Origin: Hyphomicrobiales bacterium
GTDB taxonomy: Bacteria; Pseudomonadota; Alphaproteobacteria; Rhizobiales; Rhizobiaceae
Assembly: GCA_900466005.1 (NCBI GenBank)
Contig: UEGQ01000010.1
Coordinates: forward strand, 124,001 to 188,000
DNA length: 64,000 nt
Direction: 5' to 3'
Below, one piece after another: positions 1 to 8,355 of this stretch. The notes below the pieces were generated by a model. That model saw only the letters and a list, made by a program, of their open reading frames with translations. It made no database searches and was not told the origin of the DNA. The first letter of the stretch is position 1. Every line of letters starts with the position of its first letter. The translations under genes and the position numbers were made by a program.

Positions 1-1
1 G

Positions 2-1165
2 ATGGACAAGGTGACCTTCGCCTATCGCCTGCATTTCGAGAACGAGCCGGCCGAGGAGCTGGCCCGCCGTCTCGCCGGGCTGATGCCGGAGGGTATGGAC
101 AAGGTTTTCTTCGTCTCCGGCGGATCGGAGGCGGTGGAATCCTGCCTGAAGCTCGCCCGCCAGTGGGCCGTCGCTGTGGGGCAGGCGAGCCGCTACAAGG
201 TGATCTCGCGCTTTCCCTCCTATCACGGCTCGACGCTCGGGGCGCTCGCCGTCACCGGTTATGATGCGCTCACCGCTCCCTTCCTGCCGATGATGCAGGC
301 GATGCCGAAGATCAAGGCGCCGACCGCCTATCTCGACCGTGACAACCTCTCGATGGAGGAGCGCGGGCAAAAATATGCCGACATGCTGGAGGAGAAGATC
401 CTCGCCGAAGGCCCGGAAAGCGTGCTCGCCTTCATCATGGAACCGATCGGCGGCGCCTCGACCGGCGCGCTGGTCGCGCCCGACAGCTACTATCCGCGCA
501 TCCGCGAGATCTGCGACCGCTACGGCATCCTGCTCATCCACGACGAGGTGATGAGCGGGGCGGGGCGCACCGGCAAATATCTCGGCGGCGACCACTGGAA
601 CTGCAAACCGGACCTGATCGCGCTCTCCAAGGGGCTCGGCGCCGGTTATTGCCCGCTCGGCGCGATGATCGCGCCCTCGCGCCTCGTCCAACCGGTGCTC
701 GATGCCGGCGGTTTCGCCCACGGCTATACCTATGCCGGCAATCCGCTCGCCTGTGCGGCGGGGCTCGCCGTCCTCGACGAGATCGAGAACCACGACCTGC
801 TCGGCAATGCGACACGCGCCGGCAATCTCCTGCGGCAGGAACTCGAAGGGCTTGCGGAACGCTTCCCCTTCATCGGCGACGTGCGCGGCAAGGGGCTGCT
901 GCTCGCCGCCGAATTCATCGCCGACCGCGAGACGATGGCACCGTTGCCGAAGGAAATGAACGCCTATCAGCGGGTGGTCGACATCGCCTACGAGCGTGGC
1001 CTCATCATCTATTCGCGGCGCACCCGCGGCGGCACCGAGGGCGACCACTTCCTGGTCTGCCCGCCGATGATCATCATGCCGGAAGAGATCGCCGAGACGG
1101 TCGGCATCCTCGAAAGCACGCTCGCCGAGCTCGCCGCCGAACTCGGCCTGCCCGTGAACCGCTGA
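2..1165 (+). CDS. Class III (PLP-dependent) aminotransferase, 5' end cut by window
   Basis: Fold-type I aminotransferase that moves an amino group between an amine or omega-amino acid and a keto acid. The visible 387 residues contain the SGGSEAVE region, an HDEV motif (about 180-183) and the PLP-binding lysine in LSKGLGAG (K210 of the visible part). Family members are usually 430-460 residues, so about 50-70 N-terminal residues lie before the window and the ATG at position 2 is probably internal. It is followed 11 bp later by a BKACE enzyme, then an acetyltransferase and an acetylpolyamine deacetylase, which points to catabolism of a polyamine or omega-amino acid. The substrate cannot be fixed from sequence. 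Confidence 0.9.
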   Translation: MDKVTFAYRLHFENEPAEELARRLAGLMPEGMDKVFFVSGGSEAVESCLKLARQWAVAVGQASRYKVISRFPSYHGSTLGALAVTGYDALTAPFLPMMQAMPKIKAPTAYLDRDNLSMEERGQKYADMLEEKILAEGPESVLAFIMEPIGGASTGALVAPDSYYPRIREICDRYGILLIHDEVMSGAGRTGKYLGGDHWNCKPDLIALSKGLGAGYCPLGAMIAPSRLVQPVLDAGGFAHGYTYAGNPLACAAGLAVLDEIENHDLLGNATRAGNLLRQELEGLAERFPFIGDVRGKGLLLAAEFIADRETMAPLPKEMNAYQRVVDIAYERGLIIYSRRTRGGTEGDHFLVCPPMIIMPEEIAETVGILESTLAELAAELGLPVNR

Positions 1166-1176
1166 AGGAGAGGCCG

Positions 1177-2127
1177 ATGACCACGAAGACCGACACCATG
1201 CGCAACAAGGTGATCATCACCTGCGCCGTCACCGGCTCGGTGCACACGCCGACCATGTCGCCCTACCTGCCTGTGACGCCGGACGAGATTGCCGCCGAGG
1301 CGATCGCCGCCGCGGAGGCCGGTGCGGCGATTCTGCACCTGCACGCCCGCGACCCGAAGGACGGCCGCCCGAGCGCCGATCCGGCGTTCTTCCGACAGTT
1401 CTTGCCGCGCATCAAGCAGGCGACGGACGCGGTGGTCAACATCTCGACCGGCGGCTCGTCGCTGATGGCGCTCGACGCGCGTCTCGCTCCGGCACTCGAC
1501 GCGGGCCCCGAGATGGCTTCCCTCAACATGGGCTCGATGAACTTCGCCCTGTTCCCGGCGCTCGACAAACCGCTGGAATGGAAGCACGCCTGGGAGCCGC
1601 AGCTTCTCGAGGCGACCCGCGGCACGATCTTCAAGAACACCTTCGAGGACATGGAATTCATCCTCGACCGGCTCGGCCGAGGCTGCGGCACCCGCTTCGA
1701 ATTCGAGTGCTACGATGTCGGGCACCTCTACTCGCTCGCCCATCTGCGCGACCGCGGCCTCGTCTCCGGCCGGCTCTTCATCCAGTTCGTCTTCGGCGTG
1801 CTCGGCGGCATCGGCGCCGATCCGGAAAACCTCACCCACATGAAGCGCATCGCCGACAAGCTCTTCGGTGCGGACTACAGCTTCTCGGTGCTGGCCGCCG
1901 GCCGCCACCAGATGCCGATGATCACCATGTCCGCCGCCATGGGCGGCCATGTCCGCGTCGGGCTGGAGGACAGCCTCTACAGCGGCCGCGGCCGCCTCGC
2001 CCGCAGCAATGCCGAACAGGTCGAGCGCATCCGCACCGTCCTCGACGCCCTATCGCTCGAAGTCGCCACCCCGGCCGAGGCGCGTGCCCATCTCGGGCTG
2101 AAGGGCGCCGATGTGGTGGCCTTTTGA
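1177..2127 (+). CDS. BKACE-family beta-keto acid cleavage enzyme (3-keto-5-aminohexanoate cleavage type)
   Basis: Protein of 316 residues of the DUF849/BKACE family, Zn-dependent TIM-barrel enzymes that condense a beta-keto acid with acetyl-CoA to give acetoacetate and a new CoA ester. The metal-binding HLHARDP motif is at about residues 54-60 (H54, H56), preceded by a TCAVTGSVHTP stretch typical of the family. The ATG at 1177 has GAAGGAGAGG just upstream, 11 bp after the aminotransferase stop, so translation is probably coupled. Paired with an aminotransferase, it would cleave the keto acid made by deamination. Family members take different beta-keto acids, so lysine-fermentation Kce activity should not be assumed. 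Confidence 0.88.
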   Translation: MTTKTDTMRNKVIITCAVTGSVHTPTMSPYLPVTPDEIAAEAIAAAEAGAAILHLHARDPKDGRPSADPAFFRQFLPRIKQATDAVVNISTGGSSLMALDARLAPALDAGPEMASLNMGSMNFALFPALDKPLEWKHAWEPQLLEATRGTIFKNTFEDMEFILDRLGRGCGTRFEFECYDVGHLYSLAHLRDRGLVSGRLFIQFVFGVLGGIGADPENLTHMKRIADKLFGADYSFSVLAAGRHQMPMITMSAAMGGHVRVGLEDSLYSGRGRLARSNAEQVERIRTVLDALSLEVATPAEARAHLGLKGADVVAF

Positions 2128-2183
2128 TGGCGCGCGGCTATCATCGAGCCGGTGACGGGAACCATCAAGAGGACGGGCGGGCC

Positions 2184-2714
2184 ATGAGCGACGAGGGAAA
2201 CGAGGCGGCGGCACTGCGCATCCGCCCGGCGGAGCCGCAGGATGCCGAGGCGATGCACGCGGCAATCCTGGCGCTTGCCGGCCATCTCGGCCAGCAGGCG
2301 AAGATCCGGAGCACGGCCGAGGATTTCCGCCGCTACGGCTTCGGCCCGGAGGCGGCCTTTTCCGGCTTGATCGCCGAGGTGGACGGTGAGTTCGCCGGGC
2401 TCTGCCTGTTCTTCCCGATCTTCTCGACCTGGCTCGGCCGGCCGGGCGTCTACGTGCAGGACCTTTTCGTCGACGAGCGTTTCCGCGGCCGGCGGATCGG
2501 CGAAAGCCTCCTGCGCGCGGTCGCCTCCTGGTCACGAAAACGTGGCGGCGTCTATCTGCGCCTTGCCGTCGACACCGAAAACGTCTCCGCCCACGGCTTC
2601 TACGAGCGCGTGGGCCTCGCCTGGCTCCAGACCGACCGCGAGCACGGCGCCTATGGCGAGGCCTTCCTGGCGCTCGCCGGTCCCGATGAAACCCGACACG
2701 AGGAAATGCGATGA
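2184..2714 (+). CDS. GNAT-family N-acetyltransferase (diamine acetyltransferase-like)
   Basis: Predicted cytosolic acetyltransferase of 176 residues that uses acetyl-CoA. The acetyl-CoA pyrophosphate-binding motif A is visible as VDERFRGRRIGESLL (about residues 93-107), followed by the ENVSAHGFYERVG motif B region. The layout resembles spermidine/spermine or diamine acetyltransferases, but so do many GNATs of other specificity. The ATG at 2184 follows GGACGGGCGG. The 3' end overlaps the deacetylase gene by 4 bp (ATGA), so the two are likely co-translated. An acetyltransferase and a deacetylase in one operon is notable and suggests an acylated amine as pathway intermediate. Confidence 0.82.
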   Translation: MSDEGNEAAALRIRPAEPQDAEAMHAAILALAGHLGQQAKIRSTAEDFRRYGFGPEAAFSGLIAEVDGEFAGLCLFFPIFSTWLGRPGVYVQDLFVDERFRGRRIGESLLRAVASWSRKRGGVYLRLAVDTENVSAHGFYERVGLAWLQTDREHGAYGEAFLALAGPDETRHEEMR

Positions 2715-3742
2715 AAGCCTTCTACGCCGACGAGCAAAAGCGGCACGACCCGAAGATGTTCCTGTCGAGCGGAGCGCCGCTTCCCAATCCGGAACAGCCC
2801 GAACGGGTTGAACGCCTGCTCCTTGGCGCGAAGGCTGCCGGCTGCGAGATCGTCCGGCCACGCGCTCACGGGCTCGGCCCGATCGCGGCCGTCCACACGC
2901 CGGAATATCTGGAATTCCTGGAGCATATCTTCGCGCGCTGGCAGCGCATTGCCGGCGCCTCGGAGGAGGTGATCCCGAACATCCATCCGCTCGCCCGCAC
3001 CGGGCGCTATCCCGCATCCGCCGTCGGCCAGGCCGGCTACCACATGGCCGACACCGCCTGTCCGATCTCTGCGGAAACGTGGCAGAGCGTGTGCTGGAGC
3101 GCCTGGAGCGCGGTCGAGGCGGCAGAGGCGGTGCTCGCCGGCGCGCCGGCGGCTTACGCGCTCTGCCGGCCGCCGGGCCACCATGCCTTCGCCGATGTCG
3201 CCGGCGGCTTCTGCTTCGTCAACAATTCGGCGGTCGCCGCGCAGCATTTGCGCGGGACGGCGGCGCGCGTCGTGATCCTCGACGTCGACCTCCATCACGG
3301 CAATGGCACGCAGGGCATCTTCTATGCCCGCTCCGACGTGCTGACGATCTCGCTCCATGCCGATCCGGTGCGCTTCTACCCCTTCTTCTGGGGACATGCG
3401 GACGAGCGCGGAGAGGGTGCGGGGCTCGGCTATAACCTCAATCTGCCGCTGCCGCGCCAGTCCGGCGACGAGGAGTTCCTGCTCGCCCTCGGCGCCGCCT
3501 TCCGCCGCATCCGCGCCTTTTCTCCCGATGCGCTCGTCGTGGCGCTCGGGCTCGACGCCTTCGAGGGTGATCCCTTCGGCGGGCTTTCGGTCACGACGCC
3601 CGGTTTTTCGAGGATCGGCGAGGCGATCGCAGGCCTCGGCCTGCCGACCGTCGTCGTCCAGGAGGGCGGCTATCTCTGCGACGCGCTTTCCGACAATCTC
3701 ACCGCCTTCCTCACCGCCTTCGGGGCAGGCGCCGGCGGCTGA
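2711..3742 (+). CDS. aphA: Acetylpolyamine amidohydrolase / class II histone-deacetylase-family protein
   Basis: Zn-dependent amidohydrolase of 343 residues that removes acetyl groups from acetylated polyamines or related amides. Landmarks are PPGHH (H157/H158, charge relay), DVDLHHGNGTQ with predicted Zn ligands D193 and H195, and GLDAFEGDPFGG with D282. Spacing and length match the Mycoplana ramosa acetylpolyamine amidohydrolase (341 aa; D195, H197, D284) with a two-residue offset. It overlaps the GNAT gene by 4 bp and is last in the operon. A role in catabolism of acetylated polyamines is inferred from family and context; another acylated amine is possible. Confidence 0.85.
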   Translation: MKAFYADEQKRHDPKMFLSSGAPLPNPEQPERVERLLLGAKAAGCEIVRPRAHGLGPIAAVHTPEYLEFLEHIFARWQRIAGASEEVIPNIHPLARTGRYPASAVGQAGYHMADTACPISAETWQSVCWSAWSAVEAAEAVLAGAPAAYALCRPPGHHAFADVAGGFCFVNNSAVAAQHLRGTAARVVILDVDLHHGNGTQGIFYARSDVLTISLHADPVRFYPFFWGHADERGEGAGLGYNLNLPLPRQSGDEEFLLALGAAFRRIRAFSPDALVVALGLDAFEGDPFGGLSVTTPGFSRIGEAIAGLGLPTVVVQEGGYLCDALSDNLTAFLTAFGAGAGG

Positions 3743-3992
3743 TCGGCACGCGGCCGGACGCTTCGTCGTATCGTTGCGTCCGGCTGCATCTTGAAACGGA
3801 CACAATGCATAGTCATCTATAGGTTCGGTATCGGGCTTGATGCGGCTGGCGCTCCAGGGAGAGCGCCTCTTGAATGCACGCATCGGACATCGGCTCTCGA
3901 CAGGAGCCCTCAGCTTTCCCCTGCAGCCTGACGACACTCTCCAAGACATGATCGCGGCCGGTCCGATCTGAGGACCGCCGCCTAGGAAACCT

Positions 3993-4169
3993 ATGCAAAA
4001 GACACAAAAACTGACAACCAAGAACCTGAATACCGTCTCGCCGCCGCGGCGTATGCCGATCGCGGCAGCAGCCACAAGGCGCGTCGCCGGACCCGCAGCC
4101 TGGAGGCCGGCAGTCGTGCGCTTCAGCCGCGAGGAAATGCGCGCGATCGTCGCCGAACAGATCGACTGA
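3993..4169 (+). CDS. Small hypothetical protein (58 aa)
   Basis: Short ORF ATG...TGA encoding a basic, Pro/Ala-rich N-terminal half and an acidic C-terminal segment (VRFSREEMRAIVAEQID). The C-terminal pattern looks like a coding sequence rather than chance, and codon use favours G/C at third positions. It lies 82 bp before the DUF4167-like gene on the same strand. No family is recognised and no strong ribosome-binding site is visible, so the call is tentative. Confidence 0.4.
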   Translation: MQKTQKLTTKNLNTVSPPRRMPIAAAATRRVAGPAAWRPAVVRFSREEMRAIVAEQID

Positions 4170-4250
4170 CGGCGCGGCACTTTCCACCGAACCATTCATA
4201 ACGAATTTTCCACCAAGGAGAGACCGGCGAGACCGGTCTGAACACCAAGA

Positions 4251-4508
4251 ATGAGCAAACGACAGACCCGCGCGCCTCGCCAGAAGAGCCAGGCAAGCAA
4301 CCGCGCCCGCAACAACGGCGCGCGCGGCCCGGCGACTTCGCCCAAGGCCGCAAGGGATCGCTACGAGCACTATCTTGCGCTTGCGCAGGAGACGGCGCGC
4401 TCCGGCGACCGCATCGAAGCGGAAAACTACTACCAGCACGCCGAGCACTATTTCCGCAGCGCCGCGGCCATCGCCGCCGCTGCTGCCGAGAAGACCCACG
4501 AGGCCTGA
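4251..4508 (+). CDS. Short DUF4167-like protein (85 aa)
   Basis: Basic N-terminus (about residues 1-35, rich in Arg, Gln and Asn) followed by a helical segment reading ARDRYEHYLALAQETARSGDRIEAENYYQHAEHYFR. That segment matches the conserved core of DUF4167 proteins of Rhizobiales, where the pattern is KYLQLARDAQ..GDRVAAENYLQHAEHYFR. Canonical DUF4167 proteins are several hundred residues long with a long disordered tail, so this is an abbreviated relative. A role in RNA or nucleic acid binding has been suggested from the basic N-terminus but is not established. It converges on the cyclo-ligase gene 14 bp downstream. Confidence 0.75.
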   Translation: MSKRQTRAPRQKSQASNRARNNGARGPATSPKAARDRYEHYLALAQETARSGDRIEAENYYQHAEHYFRSAAAIAAAAAEKTHEA

Positions 4509-4521
4509 GGCGTGCCTTCCC

Positions 4522-5193
4522 TCACGACCGGCGGCGAACGCACCGCTCCGTGATGATCGCCTGCATGGGCACGTCGTGCCGCTGCGGGTGGATGGTCGGG
4601 ATCTCCTGCAATCCATAACCGACGCCGATCGCCATCGGCCGGCCGGCAAGCGCCGCCAGCGTGCGGTCGTAATAGCCGCCGCCGTAGCCGAGGCGATAGA
4701 AGTCCCGGTCGAAACCGACCAGCGGCGCGATCACCACGTCCGGCGTGATCTCCGGCCCCTCGGCGGGGTAGGGGATGTTCCACACCCCGCGTTCAAGCTT
4801 CTCGCCCTCCGCCCAGGCGCGGAAGGTGAGCGGCAGGCCCTTGCCGGTGACGACCGGGAGCAGAGCTTTGCCGCCTCGTGCCGTCACCGTCGCCATCCAG
4901 GGCCTGAGGTCCGGTTCTCCGCGAAAAGGCCAGTAGAGGCTGATCGCCTTGCCTGCGACCTCGGGAATGAGCCCGTCGAGCCGCTCGGCGATCAGTCTTG
5001 AATAACTCGCCCGCGCATCCGGCGACAGCGCCATGCGGGCGGCGATCAGCCGCTCCCGCTCCACCGAGCGCCAGCGCACGATATCGTGCGGTTCTGCCGG
5101 CGCGAGCCCCATATAGGCCGGATCGATCTCGTGCATGAAGCAGGCCGGCGAAGCATATTCGCGGCTTTCCTCGTCGTCGTCGCGACCGGACAT
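4522..5193 (-). CDS. 5-formyltetrahydrofolate cyclo-ligase
   Basis: ATP-dependent enzyme that converts 5-formyl-THF to 5,10-methenyl-THF, recycling an inhibitory folate form in one-carbon metabolism. The 223-residue product has the SRLIAERL region, the VIAPLVGFDRDFYRLGYGGGYYDR motif that binds ATP/Mg and folate, and a C-terminal HPQRHDVPMQAIITE. The ATG at 5193 was chosen because AGGGAGG lies about 5 nt upstream; a longer frame to 5250 lacks such a site. The N-terminal about 40 residues (acidic, then SPACFMHEIDPAYMGL) extend beyond the E. coli YgfA core, as in other rhizobial homologues. Confidence 0.92.
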   Translation of the reverse strand: MSGRDDDEESREYASPACFMHEIDPAYMGLAPAEPHDIVRWRSVERERLIAARMALSPDARASYSRLIAERLDGLIPEVAGKAISLYWPFRGEPDLRPWMATVTARGGKALLPVVTGKGLPLTFRAWAEGEKLERGVWNIPYPAEGPEITPDVVIAPLVGFDRDFYRLGYGGGYYDRTLAALAGRPMAIGVGYGLQEIPTIHPQRHDVPMQAIITERCVRRRS

Positions 5194-5350
5194 CAAACCT
5201 CCCTTTGCCGGCGTGGAACGAACTTTCCCCGCAAGCCGGCGAAGCGGCAATAATCTTCCTTGAGTAGCATTCCGGTATCGCCAATAAAACGGGCAGCCTG
5301 CTCTTTTCGGAAGCAGGAACTGTCCAAAGAGCGAGCAAATAGCCGAGAAA

Positions 5351-6508
5351 ATGACCGACGGACCCGTTCGACGCCGACGCTTCCCGCCTGAAAACCGCTT
5401 CCCCTTCTTTCATCCCATCCTTGCCGGCGCGACGCTGCGCGAGCGCCTGCTCGCCTGCGTCGGCGCGCTGCTCGCGACCACACTCACCGGCTTCATCTGC
5501 GGGGCGCTGCTCGGACCCGATTCGCATCTGCCGCTGATCGTCGCGCCGATCGGCGCGTCCGCGGTCATTCTCTTCGTCGTTCCCTCGAGCCCGCTCGGAC
5601 AGCCCTGGTCGGTCATCGGCGGCAACGTCATTTCGGCCATGGTCGGGCTCACCGTCGCGCAAATGGTGCCGGAGCCCGTTCTTGCGACTGGGATTGCCGC
5701 GGCACTTGCGATCGCCGCGATGTCGCTCACCCGCTCGCTCCATCCGCCCGGCGGCGCCGTCGCCATGACGGCGGTGCTCGGCAATGCCGCGCTCGCCAAA
5801 TGGGGCTATCTCTATCCCTTCATTCCGGTCGGGCTGAATTCCTGCCTGCTGGTCGGCCTCGCCTTCCTCTTCCATAGGGCGACCGGCCGCGCCTATCCGC
5901 ATGTCGCAGCACCCCGCCCGGTGAACAGCCACGAGACCCGCGACCTGCCGCCGCCCGTCCGCGTCGGTTTCCGCGAGGAGGACATCGATGCGGCGCTCGC
6001 CGTCCTCGACGAGACCTTCGACATCGACCGCGGGGACCTCGAACGCCTGCTGAAACAGGTCGAGCTGGAGGCGACGATCCGCGCGCACGGCCCGCTCTCC
6101 TGCGGCGACATCATGTCCCGCGATGTCGTCACCCTCGGCGACAGGGCCTCGCCGGACGAGGCACGCCAGCTGCTCCTGCATCACAACATCCGCACGCTGC
6201 CGGTCACCGGCGAGAACGGCCGACTGCTCGGCACCGTCGGTCTCAGGGAACTCGCCCATGCCGACAAGGAGATCTCCGGCGTCATCTCCGCCGCGGCGAC
6301 CGCCGCCGTCGATGATCCGGCGCTCGGCTTGCTGCCGCTCCTGACCGACGGACGCACCCATGCCGTCGTCATTGTCGACTGCGACCGCCACATCACGGGG
6401 CTGATTTCGCAGACCGATCTGCTTGCGGCACTCGCCCGGACCTTGCCCGATAGGGGCGAGCATGCGAGCTTCGCGATTGCGCCGCCGGTGCTGGTCGCGG
6501 CGCAGTAG
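5351..6508 (+). CDS. HPP-family membrane protein with C-terminal CBS pair
   Basis: Protein of 385 residues. The first about 180 contain four or more hydrophobic segments and the family motif SLHPPGGAVAM, with the PLIVAPIGASAVILFVVPSSPLGQPW signature in the N-terminal half. After a hydrophilic linker (about 190-235) come two CBS modules (from CGDIMSRDVVTLGD and from GVISAAATAAVDDPAL), which usually bind adenine nucleotides and gate transport. HPP proteins of the chloroplast envelope have been linked to nitrite transport; the bacterial CBS fusions are uncharacterised. Its place next to the nos cluster makes a role in nitrite or N-oxide handling attractive but unproven. Confidence 0.85.
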   Translation: MTDGPVRRRRFPPENRFPFFHPILAGATLRERLLACVGALLATTLTGFICGALLGPDSHLPLIVAPIGASAVILFVVPSSPLGQPWSVIGGNVISAMVGLTVAQMVPEPVLATGIAAALAIAAMSLTRSLHPPGGAVAMTAVLGNAALAKWGYLYPFIPVGLNSCLLVGLAFLFHRATGRAYPHVAAPRPVNSHETRDLPPPVRVGFREEDIDAALAVLDETFDIDRGDLERLLKQVELEATIRAHGPLSCGDIMSRDVVTLGDRASPDEARQLLLHHNIRTLPVTGENGRLLGTVGLRELAHADKEISGVISAAATAAVDDPALGLLPLLTDGRTHAVVIVDCDRHITGLISQTDLLAALARTLPDRGEHASFAIAPPVLVAAQ

Positions 6509-6523
6509 GACGGGAGCCGGGCG

Positions 6524-6814
6524 ATGAAGATCGAACGCGATGCGAAGGGAGATTTTCTCGTCGATTCCGCCGAGATCGCCGGCCGGTTCGGCCTTTCGGA
6601 AGAGGATTTCCGTCAGCGCATGCGCCACGGGCTCGTCAAGAGCACGGTGGAGGTCGGCGAGGGCGAGGATGCCGGCACCCGCCGCCTGAGCCTTCGCCTC
6701 GGCAACCGCGTCTGGCGGGCGATCCTCGACGGCGAGGACCGCGTGGTCCGGGAGGGTGTTTCCTTCGTCCGTGGCGAGCTCCTGCGCCGTCCGGAGTCCG
6801 GCGGGCAGGAGTGA
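6524..6814 (+). CDS. DUF6522-family protein (96 aa)
   Basis: Small soluble protein starting MKIERDAKGDFLVDSAEIAGRFGLSEEDFRQRM and containing a GTRRLSLRLGNRVWRAILD segment, the conserved layout of DUF6522 proteins. Function is unknown. It begins 16 bp after the HPP-CBS gene, so the two probably form an operon, and it ends 17 bp before the convergent nosX stop. Family members recur beside nitrogen-oxide genes in alphaproteobacteria as far as I recall; here that is context, not proof. Confidence 0.7.
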   Translation: MKIERDAKGDFLVDSAEIAGRFGLSEEDFRQRMRHGLVKSTVEVGEGEDAGTRRLSLRLGNRVWRAILDGEDRVVREGVSFVRGELLRRPESGGQE

Positions 6815-6830
6815 CACGCCAGCCCTTGCG

Positions 6831-7835
6831 TCAGAGCGGGCGGCCGAAACGGAAGTGCCTTCCGTCCGCCGTCGTGAGGTCGACGGTCATCTCGGGTGCG
6901 GCCGTCGCCACTGCCCGGATATCCTCCTGCTTCATCAGGCTGAAGGCGGTCGAGAAGGCGTCGGCCACCGTCGCCGACGGTGCCACCACGCTCATGCGGC
7001 GATAGAGCGGCGGCACCGCGCCCTGTCGCGGATCGAGAATATGGCCGAAGCGTCCGGACGGATCGAAATGAAAGCCCGAGGCGCTGGAGGTCGCGACCGC
7101 CCTGTCGATCACCGGCAGGACGGTGTCCACCCGTTCCCCCGTCTCGGTTTCGGCAAGTCCGATCCGCCACGGGCTGCCGTCGGCCCTGGCGCCGATCGCA
7201 CGGCTCTCGCCCATCTCCACCAGGCTGCTGGTCACGCCGGCATCGCGCAGGAGGGCAACGACCCGGTCGGTGATGTAGCCCTGGGCAATGCCGTTCAGGG
7301 TGAGCGCCATGCCGGCCTTTGCGAAGGCGATGCGGTCGCCGTTGAAGCGTACACCATCGAAGCCGACCATGGAGAGCGCCTGCGTGAGCGCCCTGCTGTC
7401 CGGCCCGGAGGGATCGGCTCCGAGGGCCTGGAAGTGGCGCGCATAGAGCATCCAGAGCGGCTGCACGGTCGGGTCGAAGGCGCCGCCGGTCGTCTCCCAG
7501 GCGGTCCGGCAATGGCCGAGCAGGTCCACGAGATCGGCGGGCGGCGCCGCGAGTGCCCCCATGCGGTTGAGCTCGGAGAGGCCGGAGTCGGCGCGGTAGA
7601 GGCTGAAAATCGTCTCCAGCCGGCGAACCTCGGCGACGACGCGGGCGACGAGCGCCTCCGCCTCCGCCTTGTCGTGATGACTGAGGATCAGGGTCGCCGG
7701 TGCGCCGAGCGCCTGCCCCTGCCATATGACGGGGTCTGTCGCCGCGTGCGCACGGCCGGCGAAGGGAATGAGGGGGAGCCCGGCGACGGCGGCCATGATG
7801 GTCAGCGCCCGGCGGCGGTCGAAAGCCTCAGCCAT
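6831..7835 (-). CDS. nosX: NosX, ApbE-like FMN transferase for NosR
   Basis: Periplasmic flavin transferase of 334 residues in the ApbE family, needed to attach FMN covalently to NosR and so sustain N2O reduction. The N-terminus has a Tat-like signal (DRRRALTIMAAVAGLPLIPFA, cleavage near residue 30). The ApbE core is visible in ETIFSLYRADSGLSELNRMG, GAFDPTVQPLW, ALTLNGIAQGYITDRV and the metal/FMN segment YRRMSVVAPSATVADAFSTA. The start at 7835 overlaps nosL by 8 bp. It is the last gene of nosRZDFYLX, the order seen in rhizobia. Confidence 0.95.
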   Translation of the reverse strand: MAEAFDRRRALTIMAAVAGLPLIPFAGRAHAATDPVIWQGQALGAPATLILSHHDKAEAEALVARVVAEVRRLETIFSLYRADSGLSELNRMGALAAPPADLVDLLGHCRTAWETTGGAFDPTVQPLWMLYARHFQALGADPSGPDSRALTQALSMVGFDGVRFNGDRIAFAKAGMALTLNGIAQGYITDRVVALLRDAGVTSSLVEMGESRAIGARADGSPWRIGLAETETGERVDTVLPVIDRAVATSSASGFHFDPSGRFGHILDPRQGAVPPLYRRMSVVAPSATVADAFSTAFSLMKQEDIRAVATAAPEMTVDLTTADGRHFRFGRPL

Positions 7836-8355
7836 TGTCCTGTCCTTTCTCGTCCGTGCCGTTGCCGAGCACGTAATCCTGCGGCACCTCGTCGAAGCGG
7901 ACGACGCGGCCGCCGTTTTTCGCCGCAAAATCCCTGGCCGCCGCCTCGGTCGAGAACGGCACCGTCTCCTCGGTGCCCATGCCGCCGCGTACCGAACTGC
8001 CGATGACGAAGAAGGCCTTGCGGGCATCGACCCAGTTCTCCGCCCCCGGTTCGTCCCAGTTCGGCGCCTTCGCCATGTCGGAAACGTAGATCGCCGCGAT
8101 GTCCTTCGGTTCCTCCGGCAGCATGGTGAAGGCGAGTGCGTCGCGGGCCGACGAGAACCAGATCGGTTCGGGGATCTGTTCCAGGATGATCTGCCCCTTC
8201 GGACCCGCATGCTCCAGAACGTTCATGCCGCAATAGCGACCCATCGCCTCTTCGGTCAGCGCGTAAGGGGCGGGGGCTTCCGCCTTCTTCTCCTCGCTGC
8301 ATCCGGAAAGCAGCAGGAAGGCCAGAAGGCTCGATGCGAGAACAGACGGTCTCAT
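7828..8355 (-). CDS. nosL: NosL, copper-binding outer lipoprotein
   Basis: Lipoprotein of 175 residues that supplies Cu(I) during assembly of the NosZ CuZ centre. A signal peptide ends in the lipobox LLSGC (Cys19). The Cu-binding CGM motif occurs in GRYCGMNVLEHAGPKGQI, followed by the NosL-type IWFSSARDALAF segment and FVIGSSVRGGMG. It overlaps nosY by 4 bp and nosX by 8 bp, so translation of the last genes is coupled. Length and motifs are normal for the family. Confidence 0.95.
   Translation of the reverse strand: MRPSVLASSLLAFLLLSGCSEEKKAEAPAPYALTEEAMGRYCGMNVLEHAGPKGQIILEQIPEPIWFSSARDALAFTMLPEEPKDIAAIYVSDMAKAPNWDEPGAENWVDARKAFFVIGSSVRGGMGTEETVPFSTEAAARDFAAKNGGRVVRFDEVPQDYVLGNGTDEKGQDNG

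Noticed and set aside
1009-1950. Minus-strand frame across the BKACE gene
   Set aside because: Low-complexity His/Arg/Glu-rich product typical of antisense reading in GC-rich genes.
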